A DNA stretch of 13,250 nt, from contig CALEWF010000285.1 of the NCBI GenBank assembly GCA_937925455.1, forward strand, positions 1 to 13,250, in the 5' to 3' direction. Positions within the stretch are counted from its first letter, which is position 1; the number at the start of each line of letters is the position of its first letter. A model generated the notes under the pieces. The model searched no databases and was not told the DNA's origin. It saw only the letters and a list, made by a program, of their open reading frames with translations. Source of the DNA: an uncultured Flavobacteriales bacterium. GTDB lineage: Bacteria > Bacteroidota > Bacteroidia > CAIKAF01. Below, piece after piece: positions 7,387 to 13,250 of the stretch. Made by a program: the position numbers and the translations under genes.

Positions 7387-7803
7387 ATGAGACATGTTTT
7401 AGTGCCAGTTACGGCATTGTTTTTTGTGTTTTTTGCCGGATGTTCATCAACATCTACTTCGCAAAGCTCAACTTCTGATCAGCAAAAACCTGCCGTAAAA
7501 AATATTCAGCAGGATGAATTTTTTAAGTTGACTAAAGACCCCAATACAATGGTTATTGACGTTAGAACTCCCGGTGAGGTGGCAGAAGGGTATATTCCCG
7601 GAACCCAGTATTTTATAGATTTTAATGGAGGAAACTTCGCCAATGAAATTCAGAAACTTGATAAATCAAAATCATATATTATATATTGCCGCAGCGGAGG
7701 TAGAAGCTCTAAAGCTGCTTCAATAATGGTTGAAAACGGATTTAATAGTGTATATAACCTCACGGGAGGGGTAATGAATTGGACCGGCGAATTAGTAAAA
7801 TAA
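7387..7803 (+). CDS. Rhodanese-domain lipoprotein
   Basis: The 138-residue product has a lipoprotein signal: a hydrophobic helix ending in FFAGC, lipidation expected at Cys19, then a Ser/Thr-rich linker. A single rhodanese domain follows from about residue 38. It has the VIDVRTPGEVAEGYIPGT motif (56-73) and the active-site loop CRSGGRS (Cys101) after IIY, plus the C-terminal NLTGGVMNW. A six-residue loop beginning with Cys is typical of active sulfurtransferases that carry a persulfide. It is predicted to be anchored in the envelope, facing the periplasm or surface, so it is not a cytoplasmic thiosulfate sulfurtransferase. Its last 25 bp overlap the next gene, which leads to a YeiH exporter, suggesting sulfur-anion handling (inference). 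Confidence 0.92.
   Translation: MRHVLVPVTALFFVFFAGCSSTSTSQSSTSDQQKPAVKNIQQDEFFKLTKDPNTMVIDVRTPGEVAEGYIPGTQYFIDFNGGNFANEIQKLDKSKSYIIYCRSGGRSSKAASIMVENGFNSVYNLTGGVMNWTGELVK
7764..7771 (+). promoter_or_regulatory. Ribosome-binding site that supports the TTG start of the DUF2490 gene
   Basis: GGGAGGGG, inside the end of the rhodanese gene, lies 7 bp before TTG 7779. Strong Shine-Dalgarno sequences are uncommon in Bacteroidota, so its position before the only usable start is informative. The nearby ATG at 7774 belongs to the rhodanese frame (the Met of GGVMNW). Confidence 0.55.
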
Positions 7804-8537
7804 TTGGGAATGTTGTACTAATTTTCATCAGTGTTGGCTTGAGTTTTGCCCAAAATCCCATTGACAGAGATGAATTTTGGAGCAGGCTACAAGCAATGAA
7901 TCGCCTGTCTCCTAAATGGACTATCGGGATTGACTTTCAATACAGAAGGCAGCAAGATAGTCATCATTTGATGGATATTCCTTTACTCTTGAGCTATCGT
8001 ACATGGCTGCTTTATCGGTTGCCTCTTAATTTTCAGTTGATTAGTAATCCGGTAATGTATTTAGAACATTACCGGATTAACAATGGTTCTGATTCGGACC
8101 TGAATCCTTTAATTAAAATTCATGAATTGCGCACCGTATGGGGAGCTCAACATGAGGTAGGTTTAAAGAAAGTTGAATTAAGAAACAGATTGTTGGCAGA
8201 ATTTCGATGGATGAATTTTGATAAAAAAGAAAGTTCATTTCGTTTTCGATGGAGGTATCAATTTCTATTCACGGTACTTTTAACTCGTATATCTAACCAT
8301 TCATCAATGCATCTGCAGGTTTTTGATGAAGTTTTTTTTCAGCCGGAAACCATTACTAACTTCAACACGGGTTATACCATTCACCGAATTTTTGATCAAA
8401 ACAGAGTGGCAATGTCATTACTAACCCGAGTATATGCAGTAGAATTACAATTGGGTTTTCAATATACTTATCAACTTTCTGGCTTTGGAATTTTTAATAA
8501 ATATCAATTATTAACAGGTTTACTTATTCGATTATGA
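7779..8537 (+). CDS. DUF2490 family putative outer-membrane beta-barrel protein
   Basis: The 252-residue product has a signal peptide (LDRRISKIIGNVVLIFISVGLSFAQ) and then alternating, aromatic-rich strands: FWSRLQAMNRLSPKWTIGIDFQYRR, EHYRI, ELRTVWGAQHEVGLKKVELRNRLLAEFR, SFRFRWRYQF and QVFDEVFF. This is the pattern of DUF2490 proteins, taken to be outer-membrane barrels. Function is unknown. The frame has no ATG before the signal peptide. The usable start is TTG at 7779, preceded by GGGAGGGG (7764-7771), a strong ribosome-binding site; an in-frame stop at 7755-7757 excludes earlier starts. The gene thus begins inside the rhodanese gene (25-bp overlap), and its TGA overlaps the yeiH ATG. A 14-bp perfect inverted repeat lies within it at 8045-8079. 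Confidence 0.82.
   Translation: MDRRISKIIGNVVLIFISVGLSFAQNPIDRDEFWSRLQAMNRLSPKWTIGIDFQYRRQQDSHHLMDIPLLLSYRTWLLYRLPLNFQLISNPVMYLEHYRINNGSDSDLNPLIKIHELRTVWGAQHEVGLKKVELRNRLLAEFRWMNFDKKESSFRFRWRYQFLFTVLLTRISNHSSMHLQVFDEVFFQPETITNFNTGYTIHRIFDQNRVAMSLLTRVYAVELQLGFQYTYQLSGFGIFNKYQLLTGLLIRL
8045..8079. repeat. 14-bp perfect inverted repeat inside the DUF2490 coding region
   Basis: Arms TAATCCGGTAATGT (8045-8058) and ACATTACCGGATTA (8066-8079) are exact reverse complements around a 7-base loop (ATTTAGA). They encode part of SNPVMYLEHYRIN. There is no T-tract after the right arm, so it is not a standard terminator. Confidence 0.9.
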
Positions 8538-9508
8538 TCAATATCCATTCGCAGGGAAAAGGAATTTTATTGTCTGTTTTACTAGGTGTGGTTGCTTGGG
8601 TTTTGGCTCCGTTTATTCCCAAGATGAACGAAGTTTTGTTAGGATTGATTCTTGGAATCCTGGTGAGTAATCTCATAAAAATTCCGGCATCTTTTCAGGA
8701 TGGAATTTCATTTACAGGAAGTAAATTACTAGAATTATCCATTTTGTTTCTTGCCTTTAGTATTAATCTTAGCCATATTGCTGATTTAGGTTGGCAAACG
8801 TTTATTGTGGTATTGGTAGTTGTTTTTGCTGTCTTGTTACTTACACTTTGGTTATCTAAAAAAATGAATTGTCCTGGTTCTACCGGTTGGCTTATAGGAT
8901 TTGGTACTGCCATTTGCGGTTCATCAGCCATTGCGGCCTTAGCTCCATCAGTATCAAAAAATAAAGAGGACGTAGGAATAGCTATGGCAGTTATAAACTT
9001 ATTTGGTATTATTGGTATGATTGCTTTTCCGGCCATTCTTCCATTGGTTGACTGGACCGTTCATGAAATGGGTTTGATGATTGGAGGTACCTTGCATTCG
9101 GTTGGAAATGTAGCCGGAGCTGGATATGCCATGGATGAAGAAATAGGTGAGGCCGCTATTACGGTAAAACTGGCTCGGGTTGCTTTATTATCTCCGGCTC
9201 TCATCTTCTTTAATTACTTTCAACAGCAGGGTGCGGTTAAAAATTGGAAAGAGCATTTTAAATTACCCTGGTATCTTTGGGCTTTTATAAGTATTTCTGT
9301 CCTAGTTTCTTTTATTTCGCTGCCCAACGAAGTTTTAAGAAACTTAGAGTCCATTGGTAAAGCCATTTTAACGGTGGCGATGGCAGCTATAGGGCTAAAA
9401 GTAAAATTCAGTAAATTGTATCAGTCAGGTAAAAAAGGCTTGCTTTTCGGATTGTTGATATTTGTGCTGCAAATACTATTGGTATTATCTTGGGTGATGA
9501 TAAATTAA
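8534..9508 (+). CDS. YeiH family putative sulfate/anion exporter
   Basis: The 324-residue inner-membrane protein has about ten hydrophobic segments and the signatures of the YeiH/UPF0324 family. These are LGLILGILVSN (36-46), GTAICGSSAIAALAP (124-138), a VINLFGIIGMIAFPAILP helix and GGTLHSVGNVAGAGYAM (184-200). The family is annotated as putative sulfate exporters; direct substrate data are scarce. The ATG overlaps the upstream stop as ATGA (8534-8537), a sign of translational coupling with the DUF2490 gene. Placement after a rhodanese lipoprotein fits export of sulfite, sulfate or another sulfur anion, but taurine-derived or other anions remain possible. No T-rich terminator is seen; the GC-rich repeat begins 37 bp after the stop. 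Confidence 0.88.
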   Translation: MINIHSQGKGILLSVLLGVVAWVLAPFIPKMNEVLLGLILGILVSNLIKIPASFQDGISFTGSKLLELSILFLAFSINLSHIADLGWQTFIVVLVVVFAVLLLTLWLSKKMNCPGSTGWLIGFGTAICGSSAIAALAPSVSKNKEDVGIAMAVINLFGIIGMIAFPAILPLVDWTVHEMGLMIGGTLHSVGNVAGAGYAMDEEIGEAAITVKLARVALLSPALIFFNYFQQQGAVKNWKEHFKLPWYLWAFISISVLVSFISLPNEVLRNLESIGKAILTVAMAAIGLKVKFSKLYQSGKKGLLFGLLIFVLQILLVLSWVMIN

Positions 9509-9545
9509 CCCCAATTATCATTAGAATATTGATATTAAAATTATA

Positions 9546-9691
9546 GGCTGCTTAAAGCGGCTGTTCGTTCCAAGTCCTCGGGGCTCATGCTCGCAACGCA
9601 TAGTCGCAGCGGTGTCTTCGTGCCCTCAGCCCCGCTGCTCCTTGCGCTGCGGCATTCGCCCCTGCGGGCTTTCCACTTCCATCCGCAGCAG
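9546..9691 (-). repeat. GC-rich dispersed repeat, copy 2 (inverted relative to copy 1)
   Basis: This is the reverse complement of the repeat at 260-404, with five substitutions and one indel over about 146 bp. It sits between the convergent yeiH and GH3 genes. As with copy 1, the arm beginning GGCTGCTTAA is the first met by transcription coming from a neighbouring gene (yeiH here, the recO side for copy 1). The flanking GC-rich segment at 9692-9715 is not shared with copy 1, which bounds the unit. It may serve as a terminator or mRNA 3' structure, or be a small mobile or REP-like element. Confidence 0.85.
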
Positions 9692-9810
9692 ACGGGGCAG
9701 CGGTTGTATCCGCCCTACAAGGCAAACAAACATGCGACCACCTCCCCTTTAATACAATATGATTAAAAAAATCTAATGACAATTTGAGGTTTAAATCATT
9801 CAATGCTAAC
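9692..9810. other. Intergenic spacer between repeat copy 2 and the GH3 gene stop
   Basis: The first ~25 bp are GC-rich and then the DNA becomes AT-rich (TTAATACAATATGATTAAAAAAATC). No hairpin followed by a T-run is visible on either strand and no gene is seen. Confidence 0.5.
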
Positions 9811-12800
9811 TCACATCGCATTATAAAACACCTGCTGTACCAACGCCCGCTGGCCTTCTTTAATCAGCTTTTTATTTTCGGCATTGGGATGAATACGGTT
9901 AGAAAGAAAGATGTACACCAATTCCTTTTCGGGGTCAACCCAGGCTAAGGTGCCGGTAAAGCCGGCATGCCCAAAACTGGCGTACGATACACAATCGCAG
10001 GCAGTTCCCCCTTCGCCGTTGGGCGAAGGTTTATCAAATCCCACCCCCCTTCGATTGCCATTGGCGCAAAACTGACAGCGGATAAACTCACGGATGGTAG
10101 ATTCTTTAATAAAGCGTTCGCCCCCGTATTCACCGTAATTCAAGTAGAGTTGCATGAGCTTTGCCAGGTCGTTAGCATTGGCAAATAAACCGGCGTGGCC
10201 AGCCACACCACCCATCAACGCTGCCCCTTGGTCGTGCACAAACCCATGAATTAATTGCTTGCGAAATATCAAATCTTCTTCTGTTGGAACAATTTGCTCT
10301 TTTTGAAAACGTTTCAGCGGATTATATCCCAAGGTGGTAGCTCCCAACGGTTGATAAAAATATCGGCTTACAAAAGCATCTAAGCTCAACCCCGTTTTTT
10401 TTTCGATAATTCGTTGTAGGTAGTAATACCCCAAATCGCTGTATAGGTATTTCTTTTTGCCAGATAGCGGACTGCTTACATTGGCTTTGAACATGGTGTC
10501 TGGAATGCGATAAGACGCAAACATTTTTTCAGCTACCTGATAAGGATAATTTTCGCTGTATACTGTATCGTAAATACCTTGCTTCCATTGATTGTTGGCA
10601 TCTAACGTATGCAGGTGAAAAGGAATCCACGATTTGAAACCAGCCTGGTGAGTCAGCAAATCAATCAAGGTAATGCTGCTTTTATCGGTTCCTGCTAATT
10701 CCGGTAAATAATCGCCCAGAGTTTTGTATAGGCGTACTTCTTCTTTATCTACCAAATACATCAATGCCGGTAAGGTTCCGGCTACTTTGGTAATGGAAGC
10801 TATATCATAAATATCGTCGTTGGTAACCGGTGTTTTTTTTTCGTAGGTATGGTAGCCATAGGCTTTACGAAAAAATACCCGGCCGCTGCGAGCCGCTAAT
10901 ATCTGGCAACCCGGAAATACAGAATCTTTAATGGCTTTTTGCACGATTTTATCTATTTCTTCCAGCTTTTCGCTTTTTATTCCCACATCTTCCGGAATGG
11001 TGTATTTCATCCTCACAGGCTTGCCGGTTTCTAACCCATGCCCGGCTTTGTATTCCTCACTAATGCTTACCGGCAATTTGCCTTTTGCGCTGATTCCGCC
11101 AAATATCAACTGTGCGGTATAATCTTGTGCCAGTTCTGAATTTTGATAACTCATGATTATTGCATGGCACCATTTTATTTCTTTCATGTTGCTAAGTGCA
11201 TACGGATTGGCAAATACCACTAAAATTGTGTTTTTCTTTTGGGCAATGGTTTGAATGAACGCTTTGTTTTCAGCAGAAATTTTGTAAGATTTAAACGGAC
11301 TATCATTTGATTTATGTATTGATAACACAATGAGGTTATATTCGTTGAGTTTCGTCAGCAATGATTGTGCTTCGCTACTACCAGCTGATTCTGACACGCT
11401 ATGTACATCTATCTGCATGTAATCATTCATCCGGCGATGAAACATGTTCCCTTTTTCTTCACCAATGGCAATGGCTGCAATTTTTAGCGTGTCCAGCTTT
11501 TGCAGCGGTATCAGTTGCAATTCATTTTTAATAAGCGTCAGCGATGCTTCTACCAATCTGCGTAATACCACTTCGCTTTGTTTGGTAAATAAATCTGCGT
11601 GAAGATTTGTATGCGGAATGGGTTTAAATTTATGCAACCCCACCCAGTATTTGGCTTTTAAAATTTTCCTACATTTTTCATCAATCACTGCTTCGGTAAT
11701 TTCTCCTTTTTGAATGCCTTTTTTTATTTCCTGCACAGCCCGGGCCACATCGCCTGAAAAAAGCAATACATCATTACCAGCCAGCAGCGCTTTGTAGTCG
11801 GCCACTCCCGGCTCATAATAATCGGCTACGCCTTTCATGTTCAGGGCATCGGTAAAAATTAACCCTTTGAATCCCATATCTTTTTGTAGCAGGTCGGTAA
11901 CAACTTTTTTTGATAGGGTAGTGGGCGTGTTGGGTGTATTATCCAATGCCGGAATTTGCAGGTGGGCAATCATCATGCTGCCCAATCCTTTTTTTATCAA
12001 TTCGCGAAATGGGTATAATTCCAGCGTATCCAGCCGGGTGCGGTCATGGTTTATTACCGGCAATGCCAAATGTGAATCTTTATCGGTATCGCCATGCCCG
12101 GGAAAATGCTTGGCATTGGCTAAAATTTTCTGGTCTTGCATACCGGCCATGTAGGCAATGCCTTTTTGTGCTACATTAAATTTATTTTCACCAAAAGAGC
12201 GGGCACCAATTACCGGGTTATTTTTGTTATTGTTTACATCTACCACGGGTGCAAAATTTACATGCACGCCCACTCGCTTGCATTGCAAGGCAATCTCTTT
12301 CCCCATTTCATAAATCAGTTGGTTATCTTGAATGGCACCCAGTGTCATCTGCCAGGGAAACTTCATGGTGCTGTCTAACCGCATACTCAATCCCCATTCG
12401 CCGTCAATGCCTATGATCAACGGAATTTTGCTCAGGCTCTGGTAATAATTAGTCAATGTAATTTGTCTTCCGGGACCGCCCTGCATAAAAATCAATCCTC
12501 CTATCTGCTGGTTTTTAATCAGGTTCACAATTTTATCGCTGGGTGCTGCGGTTTTTGAATAAGCCGCCACCATAAATAGTTGGCCAATTTTTTCATCCAA
12601 CGTCATTTGCTTCATCAGCGAATCTACCCATTTGCTTTCCTTGAGCAGAAAGGGCGGAATGCTGTCGTTATTTTGAGTGGCCAATTCCAGGCCAGAATAT
12701 ACAGGTGCTTGTTCTTTACTTTCTTTGGTGCTTCCATGCATGCATGAAAGGCTAATCAGCAAGCCTGTTGCTAAATACGCTATTATTCCCAAGAGGGTAT

Positions 12801-12813
12801 TTCGCTTCCACAT
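9811..12813 (-). CDS. GH3 beta-N-acetylglucosaminidase fused to a beta-lactamase-family domain
   Basis: The product is a predicted exported two-enzyme protein of about 1000 residues (numbered from ATG 12813). The N-terminus MWKRNTLLGIIAYLATGLL ends in ISLSC, a non-ideal lipobox at Cys24. A GH3 domain (about 60-395) has the NagZ-type motif KHFPGHG...DSH (235-248; Asp246/His248 as acid/base dyad) and nucleophile Asp322 in FTDALNM. An alpha/beta GH3 C-domain follows (to about 588). Residues 610-995 are a class C-like serine hydrolase: SITK (Ser673, Lys676), YSD (791-793) and HAG (949-951). It likely trims N-acetylglucosamine from peptidoglycan, with the second domain acting on peptide or ester bonds. 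The frame can be opened to TTG 12924, but that lies upstream of a promoter-like element; ATG 12831 is the alternative, and AAGGA precedes 12813. By eye it is more GC-rich than its neighbours. Confidence 0.9.
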   Translation of the reverse strand: MWKRNTLLGIIAYLATGLLISLSCMHGSTKESKEQAPVYSGLELATQNNDSIPPFLLKESKWVDSLMKQMTLDEKIGQLFMVAAYSKTAAPSDKIVNLIKNQQIGGLIFMQGGPGRQITLTNYYQSLSKIPLIIGIDGEWGLSMRLDSTMKFPWQMTLGAIQDNQLIYEMGKEIALQCKRVGVHVNFAPVVDVNNNKNNPVIGARSFGENKFNVAQKGIAYMAGMQDQKILANAKHFPGHGDTDKDSHLALPVINHDRTRLDTLELYPFRELIKKGLGSMMIAHLQIPALDNTPNTPTTLSKKVVTDLLQKDMGFKGLIFTDALNMKGVADYYEPGVADYKALLAGNDVLLFSGDVARAVQEIKKGIQKGEITEAVIDEKCRKILKAKYWVGLHKFKPIPHTNLHADLFTKQSEVVLRRLVEASLTLIKNELQLIPLQKLDTLKIAAIAIGEEKGNMFHRRMNDYMQIDVHSVSESAGSSEAQSLLTKLNEYNLIVLSIHKSNDSPFKSYKISAENKAFIQTIAQKKNTILVVFANPYALSNMKEIKWCHAIIMSYQNSELAQDYTAQLIFGGISAKGKLPVSISEEYKAGHGLETGKPVRMKYTIPEDVGIKSEKLEEIDKIVQKAIKDSVFPGCQILAARSGRVFFRKAYGYHTYEKKTPVTNDDIYDIASITKVAGTLPALMYLVDKEEVRLYKTLGDYLPELAGTDKSSITLIDLLTHQAGFKSWIPFHLHTLDANNQWKQGIYDTVYSENYPYQVAEKMFASYRIPDTMFKANVSSPLSGKKKYLYSDLGYYYLQRIIEKKTGLSLDAFVSRYFYQPLGATTLGYNPLKRFQKEQIVPTEEDLIFRKQLIHGFVHDQGAALMGGVAGHAGLFANANDLAKLMQLYLNYGEYGGERFIKESTIREFIRCQFCANGNRRGVGFDKPSPNGEGGTACDCVSYASFGHAGFTGTLAWVDPEKELVYIFLSNRIHPNAENKKLIKEGQRALVQQVFYNAM
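10010..10029. repeat. Short palindrome embedded in the beta-lactamase domain coding region
   Basis: CCTTCGCC, loop GTTG, GGCGAAGG form a perfect 8-bp stem. On the coding strand it encodes the core of KPSPNGEGGT, a Gly/Pro-rich loop shortly before the HAG motif of the beta-lactamase domain. Such Pro-Ser-Pro...Gly-Glu-Gly loops often come from small palindromic repeats inserted in frame. Confidence 0.6.
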
Positions 12814-12853
12814 ACTTTTTTTTCCTTGCATAAAATTAACCAAGACTATGCCG

Positions 12854-12862
12854 CAAAACTTA
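12854..12862 (-). promoter_or_regulatory. Possible -7 box for the GH3 gene
   Basis: On the minus strand TAAGTTTTG, close to TAnnTTTG with one extra base, lies 23 bp before ATG 12831 and 41 bp before ATG 12813. No convincing TTTG -33 box accompanies it. If real, it excludes the TTG start at 12924. Confidence 0.3.
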
Positions 12863-12995
12863 TATTTTGTATCTTTTAATTCAGGGTTTCTTGTTGAAAA
12901 ACATGGGTTAGGCTTTATACACAAGATGTATTCTTTGGTTTTAATTGTATCACAAATGATTATTGACTGTTTACGAATTTTTTTTGATTTTGTTT

Positions 12996-13040
12996 AACCC
13001 AAATTATGCAATAGGAAATTAAACCCAAATTATGCAATAG
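12996..13040. repeat. Tandem 19-bp repeat (AACCCAAATTATGCAATAG)
   Basis: Two exact copies lie at 12996-13014 and 13022-13040 with a period of 26 bp and a 7-bp spacer. Both are followed by GAAA or AAAA. Two identical sites spaced about 2.5 helical turns apart could be a protein-binding array, the end of a mobile element, or a fragment of a longer dispersed repeat. Confidence 0.85.
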
Positions 13041-13178
13041 AAAACCGGATATAATGTAAAGTTATTTTGATTTCTGTATTAAAGCCGATTATATGAAGCA
13101 ACCACCTGGGATCAACCAATTATTTTGAGTCAATTGCAATAAATGTTATTTCAGATGTTTTTTAATTGGTTTATTGAT

Positions 13179-13220
13179 CTGTGTTCTCTGTGGTGAAAAA
13201 TTTAACCACAAAGAACACAG
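13179..13220. repeat. Long imperfect palindrome of the CTGTGTTCT...AGAACACAG type
   Basis: Arms 13179-13194 (CTGTGTTCTCTGTGGT) and 13205-13220 (ACCACAAAGAACACAG) pair over 16 bp with one mismatch around a 10-base AT loop. The right arm continues into AGATACACGGAGAACACAAAG, a partial direct echo of itself. Similar 'ACCACAAAGAACACAGAG' sequences are common dispersed intergenic repeats in Bacteroidota and other phyla. Confidence 0.85.
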
Positions 13221-13250
13221 AGATACACGGAGAACACAAAGAAAATGAAA

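Larger units (their letters stand above)
12925..13250. other. Intergenic right end, no gene seen
   Basis: Over 300 bp on both strands contain only short open frames (for example MKQPPGINQLF from 13094) with no recognisable product. The stretch holds the 19-bp tandem repeat and the 16-bp-arm palindrome listed separately, and otherwise AT-rich sequence. Confidence 0.6.

Noticed and set aside
9585..9821. 78-residue open frame on the minus strand
   Set aside because: It crosses repeat copy 2 and the AT-rich spacer; the Ala/Gly/Arg-rich half is the repeat in another frame. The same repeat gives a different frame at copy 1, so no protein is conserved.
9811..12813. Antibiotic-resistance beta-lactamase
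   Set aside because: The serine hydrolase domain is the C-terminal part of a GH3 fusion of a known Bacteroidota type and lacks the context of a resistance gene; a cell-wall or esterase role is more likely.
12814..12924. N-terminal extension of the GH3 protein to TTG 12924
   Set aside because: The extra residues have no signal character, precede the real signal peptide, and would start upstream of the promoter-like element at 12854-12862.

Overview
The window looks like a chromosomal segment from a Bacteroidota bacterium, probably of the Chitinophagales/Sphingobacteriales type. The evidence is a PorZ-like type IX secretion (T9SS) protein with its C-terminal sorting domain, the small ribosomal protein bTHX with a long Lys/Ala/Glu tail, AT-rich DNA, a GH3/beta-lactamase fusion of a Bacteroidota type, and TAnnTTTG-like promoter boxes. 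The genus cannot be read from the sequence.

Left end (1-767) has no intact gene. It holds two copies of a 17-bp repeat, a GC-rich repeat of about 145 bp (260-404), and a decayed N-terminal fragment of a pirin-family gene on the minus strand that ends 15 bp before the GC-rich repeat. From 768 to 5757 a minus-strand cluster reads: GT39-like membrane glycosyltransferase, then porZ, then recO, with gaps of about 40 and 3 bp. Divergent from it is pdxH (plus strand, vitamin B6 salvage). pdxH converges on the bTHX gene, and the two share one perfect palindromic terminator.

From 6830 to 9508 plus-strand genes encode a small four-helix membrane protein of an unnamed family and then a compact three-gene unit: a rhodanese-domain lipoprotein, a DUF2490 putative outer-membrane barrel and a YeiH-type anion exporter. 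The last three overlap each other (25 and 4 bp). They could form an envelope sulfur-handling module spanning periplasm, outer membrane and inner membrane; this is inference. A 14-bp perfect inverted repeat lies inside the DUF2490 gene.

A second, inverted copy of the GC-rich repeat (9546-9691) sits between yeiH and the convergent large minus-strand gene (9811-12813). That gene encodes a two-enzyme protein: a GH3 beta-N-acetylglucosaminidase followed by a serine beta-lactamase/esterase-like domain, most likely for peptidoglycan turnover. The right end (12925-13250) is intergenic and contains a tandem 19-bp repeat and a large imperfect palindrome.

Most of the window is ordinary core-genome content. 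The most notable items are the GC-rich repeat family with an adjacent gene truncation, the rhodanese/DUF2490/YeiH unit, and the intragenic palindromes.
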